Made by a program: the position numbers and the translations under genes
The notes under the pieces: model-generated
What the model was told of the DNA's origin: nothing
What the model saw: only the letters and a program-made list of their open reading frames with translations
Databases searched by the model: none
In this document: piece after piece, positions 23,555-36,240 of the stretch
Numbering within the stretch: position 1 is the first letter of the stretch
Layout: each line of letters starts with the position of its first letter
Origin: Pogonophryne albipinna
Lineage: Eukaryota > Chordata > Actinopteri > Perciformes > Artedidraconidae
Reading direction: 5' to 3'
Length of the DNA stretch: 64,000 nucleotides
Assembly: GCA_028583405.1 (NCBI GenBank)
Contig: CM053261.1
Span: 14,934,783 to 14,998,782 of the forward strand

Positions 23555-23839
23555 TGTGAAGCTGACCGTTGAGCGGCTCGACCAAGCAAGGAGGCAGAGG
23601 CAAAACGTCCAAAATACAACCCGGTGTGGGCATTTATTACTCACGGGCACATGACACAGCCTCAATCTTGCTGTTCACGTGAGCACAGTCACCAGCCAAG
23701 AAGGATCTCACACACACTACCAGCCAACACAGACAGGGAGGGGGGGGGGGACAACACAGGGCACCAGGTGAACATAATCAGGAGTAACAGACATGGGGAA
23801 AGGGAGTCAGTCCACAGTGACAAAGTAATCTTCGTCACA
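23555..23839 (-). mobile_element. probable solo LTR, minus orientation
   Basis: The segment has inverted TGTGA/TCACA ends. Read on the minus strand, it contains a promoter-like 5' half, then gagtaataaatgcccac with an AATAAA polyadenylation signal near 23630, then a T/C-rich 3' part. The flanks share ggtc (23551-23554 and 23841-23844; the fifth base differs). No second LTR or internal region is nearby, which fits recombination down to a single LTR. The structure is reasoned from the sequence; the family was not identified. Confidence 0.55.
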
Positions 23840-23844
23840 AGGTC

Positions 23845-25638
23845 TCCTATTATGATATTTTTAGGCATATGTTATGGGTCTCAGATATATAAGTATATAT
23901 AAAAAAACATGTCTATAATGTGTTTTGCTCAAAATACCAAACAGATCATGCATTTTAGACATCCCTCATATCCCTCTATGTAAGCCCTATTAGAAAATTG
24001 CTGATCTGGGTCCTTAGCTTTAAAAAAAAAAAAAAAAGAGGAGGGGGAGCTTGTGCCTGCTCAGAATTCTACCGGAAGATACAGCTAAATGCTGCAGTGA
24101 TGAAACTCCATCATGTTCCAAACCACATCAAGAATTATTTCTGAAACAGTATGGAGCTCAAACGCTTTTTCTCTTTCAAATCTGGATCCCCCGTTTTTAG
24201 AGATTTGGGTTTGAGGAAAAGAGAGAGGGTTTTGTTTTCTGACACATGTTTTGAGTTTCCTGACACACCAGGGACACATATTTATGTATAAAAGACATCT
24301 AAATGTGTGTGCAGTGACAAACAGTTGTATAAACAACAAATAATTGCTGGGATTGAGGGTGGGTAGAAAGTTACATCACAACCAAAATAGAGTAGCTTGT
24401 GTGTAGAGGGGAACATACATTAAGAAATATAACCTGCTTCAGCTCCAGCGGGCCCACACATGGCCTCTGAGCAATGAGAAGCAGAGCACCAGCTGCTGCT
24501 GGAGCTCTCAGTCAGACAGGAGAGGCATGGCTGGATGTGGCTGGGATAACCCCCCCCCCCCCCCATTGCATTGATGTTTGCTTGGCTTTGCCTCAATGTG
24601 TCAACACTGGCAGCATTCTCAACCTCTGCCATACTTCTCTGAATAAACTAATAAATATTGTTCCTCATCATTAACTGAGGAGAATGACTGCACTCTCCAC
24701 TGAACTTTGACCGTGTTCACTAAGAAGACTGCTTGAGTAAAAAAAACAGCCTCTTCAAGCAGGCATCAAGCCCCTCTTCTTCTGAAACGGGGGCATGCTC
24801 ACACACAAGTGCTTGGCTTAGTCCAAATTGAGTGTGTACACCCCACTAAGCAGCTACTCATCTTCCTCAGTGCCCATGGTTAAACAAATCTTGTGAAAAA
24901 TTCATGGCAAAGTATTGTACCAAGGATTCACTGTCTTCTGTAATGAGAAAACTCAGACAAGCATCATACATTTTTTTAAGAGGAGAGACGGTTTACAGAG
25001 CAGGGACAATGTGTGGGATTAGAAATCAAATTATAACCCGGGGATATTGATTTGTAATGAACAAAATGCAGCTTGTGACACATTATTGCTAGCCTCAGAG
25101 CTAATGTATGACCAGGTCAATACTGTAATTGTATTTTGTTTTAACTGTTTTGTGGTTTAAAGTAGCGCTTAACCTATTTGGTTTAAAAAAAAAAAAACAG
25201 GTGAGGATCAGTTTTTTTTAAATTAAAGTTATGGAAGCACGGGAGGTAAAAATGATGTTAGGATAAATGTAATTATGGTTTTGCGTAATGCAATATTTTT
25301 TTATTAAATGTTTCGCAATTGATAATAATGAACAATTATTATTATTGACAAAGATGATTAATTAGATAACATATGTTTAGTCTGATGGATCAATAGACAT
25401 ATGTGTGACATTGTTGTATTTTGTCTCTGTAAATCTTTCACCCAGCATTCACAAATATTGTCACACTGTTTTCTGACTTGGCAGTAGATCAGCTATGGCC
25501 TGTTGTAGAGAAGCCTCAGGGCTGCAGACCCACAGCTGTAATCACTGTGTTTTGTCTGCAGGGAAGATTGAGGACTTCTGAAAGTGGAGCTGAGCAGAGA
25601 AAAAATGCAGGCACTATGGAACACACAGGCAATATTTT

Positions 25639-25641
<3 letters not shown>
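23845..25641. other. non-coding stretch with homopolymer runs
   Basis: Nothing recognised as gene or element. It includes a run of about 15 C at 24550-24564 and an A-run near 24023-24038. Confidence 0.5.
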
Positions 25642-25672
<31 letters not shown>

Positions 25673-25710
25673 AATGCAGCTTGTGACACACACACACACA
25701 CACACACACA
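25642..25710. repeat. two (AC)n microsatellites
   Basis: Pure AC runs at 25642-25670 and 25686-25710, separated by gaaatgcagcttgtg. Confidence 0.95.
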
Positions 25711-26258
25711 AAACGACTTTCATGTGCTACTTCAAAGCATCAATTAAAGGAGAAAGGCTAGATAATAACCATAAGGTTATCCTCACTGTAATGAACCACA
25801 GTATTAGTTGTGACACATCAAAACACTTCCACAGCTTCCAGCCAGCACATTAAAACACAGCAACACTATAGCAGGGGACGGCATGCACAGAGGCGCATGA
25901 AAATAATGTGGAAGGTTGTTTAAGTGTATCATTTTGACAAAACCAGGAAGTGTTACATTTTCTTTTTTTTAAGAGTTGGATACACTTGAACATTGACATG
26001 TACATTATGCAAACATAGCTTTTCAAACACAATCATATTATAAAATGCATCTATGTTTAAGGGCACTACAGTTGTTATGCCAACAATGGTTTCTGAGTGT
26101 ACATAATTCAACATACAAAACAAATACTTAAGTGTCTTCATATGAAGCACATCATGGCATATTAAGGTTCATTAATTGTCTTTCCAGAACACAGGTTTGC
26201 ACAACAAGTGGTAATCCCTTTATGTGTCTTCTCGCAATTATCACTGGCCCCGTGTATC
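25711..26258. other. non-coding stretch, nothing certain
   Basis: No gene recognised. Sequence near 26200-26258 continues across the hAT insertion into the L2 region at 27112, so its right end may be the 5' part of that LINE. Confidence 0.4.
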
Positions 26259-27111
26259 TCCTAATCCAGGGGTTTTCAATGTGTGGGAAGGTGAGCCTCC
26301 CCTCAGAGAACATAAGAACAGCCGCGCCCCCCCTCCCAATTATTATTGCTATTATTATTATTAATATTATTATTATTGTTGTTGTAGCTATAATGCAGGG
26401 GTATTCAATTGCATTTCAAAGAGGTCCAGTAAAAGAACATGCCATTAAATGCTATGTTTTCGCTGTCTACCTTTCCCTTTTTGGAGCACGCCATTTGAAA
26501 TGACTCCAACTGTTTCTCTCTTCTTGTCTCGTGTCCGTGTGTGTTTGAATCTATCGTGCTGACTCACTGACTGCACCAATTTTATTGGCTGAGTAGTGTC
26601 ACCTCCTTAAAACATTAAATAATAACTTTTTTAAACCTTTTTATCTTTATGGGGCGGACTGGGACTAAAAATCAGCCCTGGAGTCTCACCCAGCCCAGCC
26701 TACACAAATTGGTAGAGCACGCTAGTGAACTGTCAACGGGTGGGGGGGGGGTGCTCGTGAACTGTCAACGGGGGGGAGCCTTGCTGCATGGAAACGGACC
26801 TCAGCGCAGGCAACAGAAAAAAATAAACAAAACAAATCAAAGGCCGGTGCCGGCCGTCCGCTGACGACTGGCCCTGTGATTCTCCAGAACACACAGATGG
26901 CCAGTCTGCCCCTGGGTGGAGGTGAAGGGAATGAGCACTTTTACAGCCTTTTTGGTGAGGTGGGGGAACTCGGTCTCCACAGACAGCCAAAAGTGTGCAA
27001 GTGACACTTTACTCGTCTTTTTCTCGTTTTCTCACGCTGCGCCTCCCCTGAAGCTCTCTGGCGCCCCCCCAGGGAGGCGCGCCTCACACTTTGAAAACCG
27101 CTGTCCTAATC
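26259..27111. mobile_element. Charlie-like hAT MITE with 8-bp target duplication
   Basis: Element 26267-27103 (837 bp). The left end CAGGGGTTTTCAATGTGTG matches the complement of the right end (CAGCGGTTTTCAAAGTGTG). The duplication tcctaatc is perfect at 26259-26266 and 27104-27111. There is no transposase ORF. The interior contains an ATT-rich microsatellite (about 26338-26392) and a second inverted pair, ggggcggactgggac (26651-26665) and ggccagtctgcccc (26899-26912), which may be a nested smaller element. Confidence 0.9.
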
Positions 27112-29594
27112 GATATAACTGGCCTGCTCTCGTCTATCACACATGCTCCACTGTGATCCAACATCTAGTTACAGGTGGCCTGTGGAACTGCCAGTCAGCT
27201 GTTCCTAAGGTTGACTTCATATTGGGCTATGCATTCCTGCAGTCTCTGGATTTCCTTGCTCTCACTGAGACCTGGATTACTCCATCCAACACATCCACCC
27301 CAGCAGCTCTCTCCACAGCATATTCCTTCACCCATACACCCAGACCCACTGGCAGAGGACATGGCACTGGTCTCCGGCTCTCTCCCAAATGGAGCTTTTC
27401 CCTACTAACCTAACTTCACTCCTTCCACCTTTGCATTCCATGCCGTCACAGTAACCCATCCTATACAATTAACCATTGTTGTTCTCTACCGTCCACCAGG
27501 TGCCTTGGGGGACTTCTTGGAGGAATTAGATAATCTCCTCTCACACATCCCTGAAACTGGCCCTCCCGCTGTGCTTCTCGGAGACTTCAACCTCCAGACA
27601 GGGAAGATATCTGAACTAACATGTCTTTTAACCGCCTTTGCTTTCTCACTGTCTCCATCCCCACCAACTCATAAAACTGGTCCTTGATCTCATATTCTCA
27701 AGGAACTGCTCTACTTCTAACCTCTCTGTAAACCCACTTCACACATCCGATCACTTTTTCATTTCATTCGCTCTACCCCTTTCCAAACATAACAAACTAA
27801 TCTCTTATAATTCTGCACCTGTCCGCCGTAACCGTGCTCTCAGCCCTCCCTTCGTCTGACTCGTTCCAACTCCTGCCTCCAAACTCTGCTGCAGAAACTC
27901 TCCTCTCTACTCTTGCATCCTCTCTGGACTCTCTCTGTCCTCTCACATATCGGCAGGCTCGTCAGTCCCCTCCTGCTCCCTGGCTAAATGACGCACTGCT
28001 AATTACTCCAAGTGAGGCTACTCTCTCTCCAAGTGAGGTTCTTACCCTCATTACCTCTGCCCGTCCTACCACCTGTCCTCTGGAGCCTATCCCCTCAAAC
28101 CTCCTTCAGACTATCGCTCCTGATATTCTACTGTTTCTCACCCATTTCATCAACACTTCTCTAACTTCTGGTCACTTTCCAAACAGTCTCAAGGAGGCAA
28201 GAGTAAACCCTCTCCTAAAGAAACCCACTCTCAACCCGTCCGATGTTATAAACTACAGGCCTGTGTCTCTCCTCTCGTTCCTGTCTAAAATACTTGAACG
28301 TGCTGTCTTTAAACAACTCTCCTGTTATCTCCATCAGAACAACCTTCTGGATCCGCACCAGTCTGGTTTCAAGGCAGGTCACTCAACAGAAACTGCCCTC
28401 CTTGCTTTCACTGAGGAACTGCACACGGCTAAAGCAGCCTCCCTCTCCTCTGTCATCATCCTTTTCGACCTGTCTGCTGCATTCAACACGGTGAACCATC
28501 AGATCCTCCTTCACACTCTCCAAGAACTTGGAGTTTCAGGCTCTGCACTTTCCCTCCTCACCTCATACCTCAAAGACCGCACCTACAGGGTAACTTGGAG
28601 AGGGTCCGAGTCTGACCCTTGTCAATTAACTACAGGGGTCCCTCAGGGCTCTGTTCTTGGTCCCCTCCTCTTCTCTTTGTAAACAAACTCGCTCGGATCA
28701 GTCATTAGCCCGCATGGTTTTTCATACCACTGCTACGCTGACGACACCCAATTAATTATGTCCTTTCCCCGCTCAGAGACCCAGGTCGTCGCACGCATCT
28801 CTGCTTGTCTAGCTGACATCTCTCAGTGGATGTCTGCTCACCACCTCAAGCTCAACCTTGACAAGACTGAACTCTTGACCTAACAATCAACATCGGCACC
28901 TCTGTTGTTTTCCCGACTCTGACTGCAAGGAATCTGGGTGTGACCCTAGATAACAACCTGTCCTTCACTGCAAACATCGCTGCTACAACCCGCTGCTGCA
29001 GATACATGCTTTACAACATCAGGAGGATACGTCCCCTCCTGACCCAGAAAGCGACACAACTTCTGGTCCAGGCTCTCGTCATCTCACGCCTAGACGACTG
29101 CAACTCCCTCCTGGCTGGTCTACATGCATGTGCCATCAGACCTCTGCAGCTCATCCATAATGCAGCGGCTCGTCTGGTCTTCAACCTTCCAAAATGTTCC
29201 CACACCACTCCGCTCCTCCGCTCACTAAAACTGGCTTCCAGTAACTGCTAGAATCCACTTCAAGACGATGGTACTTGCGTACCATGCTGCGAATGGATCT
29301 GGCCCTTCCTACATCCAGGACATGGTTAAACTGTACCCCCCAGCACGTGCACTCCGCTCTGCATCAGCCAAACGGCTCGCTGCACCCGCATTGCGAGGGG
29401 GACCCAAGTTCCCATCAGCTAAAACACGTTGGTTTACTATCCTGGCTCCAAAATGGTGGAATGAGCTGCCCATTGAAATCAGGACAGCAGAAAACCTGTT
29501 TTCTTCAAGTTTGTATCTTCTTGGTCGAATGCACTTATTGTAAGTCACTTTGGATAAAAGCGTCAGCTAAATGCAATGTAATGTAATGTAATGC
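27112..29594 (+). mobile_element. L2-clade LINE, broken and internally deleted
   Basis: The coding remnant runs from the endonuclease region (GGLWNCQSA, FLALTETWITPSN, LLGDFN) through reverse transcriptase to a 3' end with gtaagtcactttggataa and a short (ATGTA)n-type tail, features typical of fish L2. The 5' limit is not clear and may lie left of the neighbouring hAT insertion. No target-site duplication was identified. It is antisense to the astrotactin exons. Confidence 0.85.
27150..29540 (+). pseudogene. L2 LINE endonuclease / reverse transcriptase remnant
   Basis: The intact protein would perform target-primed reverse transcription. Endonuclease signatures are at 27160-27860 (WNCQSA, LTETWI, TIVVLYRPPG, LLGDFNLQ, HTSDHFF), in more than one frame. 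The long open piece 27834-28682 joins the end of the endonuclease region (APWLND) almost directly to the start of RT (VLTLITSARPTTCPLEP), so the usual linker of roughly 100 residues is deleted. RT motifs then read NYRPVSLLSFLSK, SGFKAGHSTETALL, LFDLSAAFNTVNH and GVPQGSVLGPLLFSL. A stop at 28679 precedes the catalytic YHCYADDTQ near 28730. Later fragments are in shifted frames (NLGVTLDNNL, RLDDCNSLLAGL, WWNELP). The catalytic residues survive but the frame does not. Confidence 0.85.
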
Positions 29595-30785
29595 TTCACA
29601 TGAGAAAACTAACTATTTTGGTAAAACTGGACATTTTACACAAATATTATATTTCACATTTCCTGCAAACTCTAGGCTCAACTGTGCCTTCACAGGATGA
29701 CATGACCAAATGGCACCTTAACACCCATAACACTCTACTCTGTACAGTACATTGAGTGGGAATAACGCTGTCTACTTAAGGCCACACATGGTTGACACTC
29801 TGCACCAGGCATGATGTGCGGGGGAGATCAACACATCAGCAAAGTCTCCCCAGTCCCTGTCTGGAGAGACAGGGACTTCCATCTCCTGACAACCAACATT
29901 AACTGCCATTCCTAGCAACTATAATGCCATGCAGAAGTCAATGGGGGCAATAAGGCTAAAGTCACGGGTCAAATCGAAGCACTGAACAGGAAACCATACA
30001 TCACATATTTTTACCAAACTTCAGGAGGCATTTCAGAAGCAAGCAACAACAGCTCACATGTCAATCCCAGATCATTAGGAAATTAGACAAATTATGTATA
30101 CAGGGGGTTGTTGCATATAAAAGCAAAGCCTTTGTGCGCATCCCACTGAATGGGAACACTCCAAATAGAACAAAAGATGAAAGCAAACCTCTCTAAAAAC
30201 TTGTTGCCTCATGTACAGGATGCAGGATCAAGGGATCATTGATACAGGGAAAATAAAGTGGTTCCACAAATCATTTCATTTTCAATAATCCACACACAAT
30301 TGAGATTGTATATATTAAATGTTATTGAGCCACAAGTATGCATCTTCAAAATGCATTAAATAGACTTTTGTGAATTTCCCAAGCTGAAAAGTAAATATCA
30401 AGAAGATGGCAAAAATAAACCTAAAAGCAATTGCAAGGACAAGAAGTAGAAGACAACACTGCAGTGCAGTAATAACAGTAGCCTGTTATTAAACACATTT
30501 TAATTAGCTTTGTAAAAACACAAACATCTAAAAGATTTGCATGGATGAAGGAAAGCTGAATGGAAAAATAAAAATGCAATTTGTTCCTCATCCTTCTTAG
30601 CTTGGCCTTGGCTTTTTTGATTAACATGTAGCTATCCTATCCATCTTAGACGTGAATAGAGGCTAACTACAAGCTTGTCAGGTGTCATGGTATGAAATAT
30701 GTGATTGAAGGTTCACCCTCAGGTCAACACTGCTTGCTAAGTCAGCAGTATTTCTGTTGTTTGCACCATCCCTGCTGTCTGAACT
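29595..30785. other. non-coding stretch, nothing recognised
   Basis: AT-rich DNA without recognisable coding or mobile-element signals. Confidence 0.5.
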
Positions 30786-30990
30786 GTTAGATCCAAATTA
30801 CGGCCCGGGGGCCAAATGTGGCCCGTGGCCCATTTTGAAACGGCCCTCAGCTAATTAAAAAAGTATAATGAAATATGGACCACAAATAAATCTTGTGCTC
30901 GTCTTATATTTTACTTCTGAAATATATATGTGAAGAAAAAGCCCAATAACTTAATTAGATAACAAGCTTGAAATAGACCCTTCATATTTC
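30786..30990. mobile_element. possible hAT-derived fragment (cggcccgggggccaaatgtg)
   Basis: The block ttacggcccgggggccaaat and the following tggcccgtggcccatttt resemble the terminal part of fish hAT/Charlie-like elements. No partner terminus or duplication was found, so the extent is a guess. Confidence 0.3.
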
Positions 30991-33900
30991 CCCTTTTTAT
31001 AAGCAATCTGAGGCTTTTATTTGAAGGAATGAGCTGCCAACATAATACATGAAACCCTATGGTGAGCTGTACGCTGTTGGGTTTCTTAAAGTATTTTCAA
31101 GTATCAAGAATAATTGACCTACATTTGATTGATTTTGCCAACTTATAACTCGTTTTATGAGGCAATTTACCTCTAGTGAGTGGCCCAGCCCTTTGTATGT
31201 TTTTCTGTATGTAGACCCCCCTGTGTTAGACGCTAGCCGCTGGCTCTGCGTCGCCATGTTCAGAGCCGTTTGGAGGCATCTCTCAATCATCATTATCTGA
31301 ACAACTTAATAAGGCTTTCAATGTACAAAATGCTGTAGTATCTAATCAAATGTTCATCGTTCTCAACCTGCTTTATGAAAAATCCTCCAACGACCTGATA
31401 AGGCTATCAATATGGGGATATTTGACGATAGGGACTGAAACTAGATAATAATGTGCATGAGTAAACATTTTCTGAGAGACCAGGTATAATATGTACAGTA
31501 GCTTACAATAAACTAGGGCAATGCTGACAGGGAAGTATGGAATGTCACCACAAAGCACAATTTCAATATGCAGGCTATTGGATACCAGGAGAAGAAATTA
31601 ACAGCTGCAGGGCTCAGCTGAGCAGACACAAAAGCTACTGTAGTTTTCCAGCTGAAAAGATATTCAGGCGTGTTTGCTTTAATGTAAAAATGAATGAAAT
31701 TAACTATGGTTATTTGGTTAGCAATTTGACTTGACAACCAGACAATAGTGTGATGCGTTTATCTTATTTGCTCTCGTTCCCACTCCCACACAGATTTGGG
31801 GTAAATCTCTAACCTAGACAACCCTCAAGCCCAATAATTGGCCATTAGGGGCCTCCTTTCTTCCCCATCTCTCATGCCTGAAGCAAAAATCTGTTAATAA
31901 TGGCATTTTTTGAAAAAAAAATACTGTGTGTTGCTCAATTTAGGCAACCCACACATATATCCTACAGAGCCTTCTGCTATTCCTCCCAGCCAGATGTCCT
32001 GGACAACAGCTTTCCGTGTGTGCAGACTAGCAGTGTTCCAAATAGTGAATTTCTTGGACACAAAAGTCCTCTCTTTCATCATAGGACCCTCTGTCCATTC
32101 CCCAAAGGTATGATCAAGGTATCATTATCCTAGCCTATAGATTTAAAATAGGACCTCTGAGTCTCAAGACATGTTTTCTTCCAGGCAAGAGATCCCTTTC
32201 AAATGTTTAAAGTATGTATTTTTGATTTATGCATTTTGAAAATGGATGAGACCTTCCTGTCTTCATAGTGACCTCCTGTGTTTCATGTCATGTCTGACAC
32301 TAATTCCAGTAGCTCGGCCTAAGGACCTCCTGTCACTTCTCATAAACCAAACAGTCTTGTCTACCTCTCTACCTGCCTGTGTCGATCTCTGTGATCTGCA
32401 TGGCATGGATAACTATAATATCAAGTGTTGTCGTGTCATAGTTATAATATGGCCGTTTAGCTCATATACCCAAAGCTCTGCACACGGGGGCTAAGAGGAT
32501 ATGTGAGAGGAACAGCTATTGTACAGGAAAAAGGTCGACCAAGTTGAAGAAATGCATCAACCCATCAACAGTCCACTCTTGGACCTTGCCTAGGGGCTTT
32601 CAATGTTCATTTCATTTATCAAAAACAAACCTTCTGGAGCTGACCATGTGAAATTCCCCTTTAACCTTCCTTTACTTAATAGAGTTTTCTTCTCAGTTTC
32701 TCCCATTATCATTTTGTGGCCTATGCTTTGGCACGCATATTCAACCCTGACTATAGACCTACAAAGAAAAATATTTTTCTTTTGACCTCAGAGAGGAAAT
32801 GTATCAGCAGTGTCCTTCTCAGAGTATCGACAATGCACATTTTTCATTTCATGAGCATCATCTGTTAAGAATGTCGATCCAAGATAAATTAAATAGAAGA
32901 GTTACAATTTCTACAGCAAATAAGACAAACACAAACTAAACTGAAGTGTTTTGGATAACCAAGAACATAAACTATATATAATGAAAGATGCATATTCCCC
33001 ACATAGGCGAGCATGCATAGTGTGCAAAGTTACTCAGTGTTGTATGTTGCATCTACCGTAGATGACAGTGATCAAGAGTGTATGTTATACTGGCAAGCGT
33101 AGGCTCACTCATAATGGTTAATCTCTCATTTTCAGTGTTAATGTCTCACTGGTCATAATGAGTTTACCAATGATAGAGTGATTGTGCGATTCACATTATT
33201 AGTCGTTGCTGGTAATTAGCTGGATTTATTGCTCTGGCAGAGGCTAGTGTTGCCCATGGCACATCTTAAAAATGGCATGCAATTTATAAACTGTGCTCCC
33301 AAAGAATCTTTAATGAAACAGAAATCCAACAGAGTAAGCTGAAGTAAACTGTAAGAACAAATGTAAATACATGGGCAAACGTGTAAAAAAGGGACATACC
33401 AAATCTAAATATGTTCTTGAATATATTTTATATTTGGGTGAGGCATAAAATGTCTTTATTGAACTAAATAAATCCAAAACTTTACAGACCGTAAGTTCAC
33501 TCACAATTTATGAATGTGACTATTATTCTTATTTCACTTTTTACTGTTTTTTTCCTCATGCCATACCCTTATATGGTGTCTAAATCAGTTTCTTCATGTC
33601 AGTGAATAAAAGAAAAACTACAAATGAATATATTTCACAGATATGAAATTGTAAACAAAATATTGATTCACACTTAATTGTGAAATTAACTGTGACATAA
33701 TTTGCATTAATTTCCCCCTCATTAGAAAAATGCAGGTTAAGCAAACATCTAAAATGCCTAAATATGTGTATCATCTGTCCTACTGAAATTAATACATTAA
33801 AATATACGTCGATGCAATTGCCACCTTGACAGTCTAATTAACATTATACCACAATATTCTTTGGATTTTTTTATTTGCCAGGTGTGAACAAAATATGTCA

Positions 33901-34243
33901 TTTGATATGTTCACATAAATCAACTCACAAAATGATTCTGTAGTCGACAAGCAGTGACAGCCTAATAGGCTGCAAAATACAAATAATGGTTTAGGACTGC
34001 TACTATGTTGGACAGTGGGTGGCAAGAAAATTTATTTTGCATAAGGCAGGGAGAAAAAAGTTCAAACATCATATGCCCAAAACCATAAAACGAGTAACAC
34101 AGAGGCAGCAGAAGTAAGCAAACATTGTCCAGTTTGCATAGTAACATTGAGGGGAATGTGGAAATGTTCTAAATACACTTGTTTATAAGGTCTGTAATAT
34201 TCTGAGAACAAAACTGTTGTTTCTGAATGACTTTTTGTCCTAC
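30991..34243. other. non-coding stretch, probably astrotactin intron
   Basis: AT-rich DNA downstream (on the minus strand) of the astrotactin exon that ends at 34244. No further exon of that gene could be recognised, and only chance ORFs are present. Confidence 0.5.
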
Positions 34244-34396
34244 CTCTGGTGTGGCTGGGGACCCTCCGGCGGCCCGTTGACGAGCTGTGCATGACGTGGT
34301 GGTAGTGAGACATGTCCGTTGGAGTGTTTGGAACACGGAAACTGTCCTGGAACCTCTGCATCAAATCCTCTACTGACTCCGTGTTTGGGTCAATGG
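34244..34396 (-). CDS. astn2: astrotactin-2-like internal exon (cytoplasmic loop)
   Basis: Astrotactins are neuronal membrane proteins acting in glia-guided migration and in trafficking of synaptic surface proteins. On the minus strand an acceptor (cttccgtag) precedes the first exon base at 34396, and a donor (gtagga) follows 34244. The exon is 153 bp. It starts with two bases that complete an alanine codon begun in the upstream exon and ends with one base of the next codon, so it is phase-symmetric. It encodes IDPNTESVEDLMQRFQDSFR, then VPNTPTDMSHYHHVMHSSS and a basic segment TGRRRVPSHTR. From memory, human ASTN2 has the similar ETVESLMQKFKESFR followed by a basic stretch in its loop between two membrane helices; ASTN1 is less similar. 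Only part of the gene lies in the window. Confidence 0.8.
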
Positions 34397-35984
34397 CTAC
34401 GGAAGAAAAAAATCAAAAGTGAAAATGGCAGGCATGTCATGAGGCTTTAAAGTGAAAGTCATTTTCTATAGTGACAGACAGACAATATATAGCTGAATAA
34501 AAACACAATGATGCACAAAGATAAACAACTAAACACTTTTTCCTTTTTAGAACATAAGAGATTATAGTATTGCATCATGAGTCACTAGGCTGTCCCAATA
34601 TGAAACTATACAAATGTGTTTTTTCTTCTATTCCATTTGTTTTCCCTGGCCTTTAATTTATTTCCTCAATTAAATATTGTCTCGTCTCTACAGGGATCCT
34701 ACCAATGCTTCCTGTGATGTCCCAGTATTCTTATTGAATTACTTTAAAACAAGTGGAGATGGGGAAAAAGTTGTTTTCCTACAATAGAACATTAAAAAAA
34801 GGAAGGCACACCAAATTCCTATGACCTTTCTGTATATGTTCTGAATAATAATGTGTGGCAAGACTAATGAGTAGAAATTGTTCAACATACAAAAACATGT
34901 ACATATTTAAAAGTGACCATGATATTAAATTACAGTAAGTATCTAAGGACTGTTTTCATAGAAACAGCGCTGTCTTGTTCAATTCAAGTTTGATATTTAG
35001 TCAAATACATTTGAAGAAAACTGTTTGCTTATACTGTATGTTGGCTATAATGCATGCTAACAACATGCAATGCAAGCTTAGGGTTATACAACTGTGGCCG
35101 AAAACAAACACCCATGAAACTGTGAAAGCAGTTATGTCCCCAAACTTAGTATAGCCATCTCCAAGAGATGGGGCCATGTATCACCCCGACCACCACTATC
35201 CCCGCCTATCATCAACATATTGTGATCTGTCAGTCTGGCTCTGAGGTGTACTCTTCCCATGAATAATGGTGATGTGTTGCTCCCAGAGGACGCTCAGTGT
35301 GCATGCCAATTAGCGTGCAAGAGCAGAAGAGTGAGATGAGGAGGACAAGAGTGAAAGTGAAGATGCAGGAGTATTTAGATGGTATGAAAAATAAGAAATA
35401 AAAAAGCTAACATCAAGAACAAAACTATAGACATTACAGTGTGCTTCAGAACAATTCCTTGACATAATTCTTATTGCCTCAGATACTTTTGGGTTAAGTT
35501 CAATCGGCAAAAGAAAAAGTGTCTTTGATCAGGGGATTGCTGTTGGCAGGTCTACGAAAATGGGCCCCAGTGACCAGGTGCAAGAGATGATGCAAAGTGA
35601 CCTCATTTGAGGGACAGATGTTGGTTTATTCCCTCCAGTCAAAGATATTGTTGCATATGAAACATTACAAAGTCAACACTATACCTTAAAGTTGTTACTC
35701 CTACACAAGGACAAATCATATTGTCGCTATTATTTTAAGCCTCATATTCCCAGTTTGAGATACAGTATGTGACCTGAAAATAAAACGTACTGGCTCCAAC
35801 CATGTGCTTTCTTCACATGAAAATTAATGTGTTAATTATTTTATATAGTAGATAAAAAACATTACTTTTGTAAATTGGTTGCTCACTGCCAGATATGATT
35901 TATTTAAAAATAGTTTCACACACAATTACAAAAGGAGTTTGTAGGTCGAGCAATGTTTGATTTTATTTTTAAGGCATTCAATAG

Positions 35985-36240
35985 TTAATGGATTTATATA
36001 GCACTTTTTGAGTCTTTGCAAACCCTCAAAGCCCTTTTACTCATATACATAATCATTCACCCACTCTCACACATTCATACATAGGCAGAGGCGGCCAAAC
36101 AAGGCTACATTCACACGCATACACAAACCATTTATAAACAGTGCCCATGACACTTCAACACGTTGACGGCAGGGGCTGGGGATTGAACCACCCACCTGGG
36201 GATGGACCAATACTTTACCTCTCGACCATGGGCTTATCAA
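35985..36240 (-). mobile_element. tRNA-derived SINE, minus orientation
   Basis: Read on the minus strand, there is a box A-like tggtcgagaggt (36217-36228) and a box B-like ggttcaatcc (36180-36189) at tRNA-like spacing, then a body, then a tail containing gtgctatataaatccatt. This is the layout of a fish tRNA-derived SINE sharing a LINE-like 3' tail. No flanking duplication was resolved. Confidence 0.65.

Noticed and set aside
24085..24339. Minus-strand 84-codon ORF and similar 60-120 codon ORFs across the introns
   Set aside because: Their number and composition match chance in AT-rich DNA; none carries a known motif or a plausible splice context.
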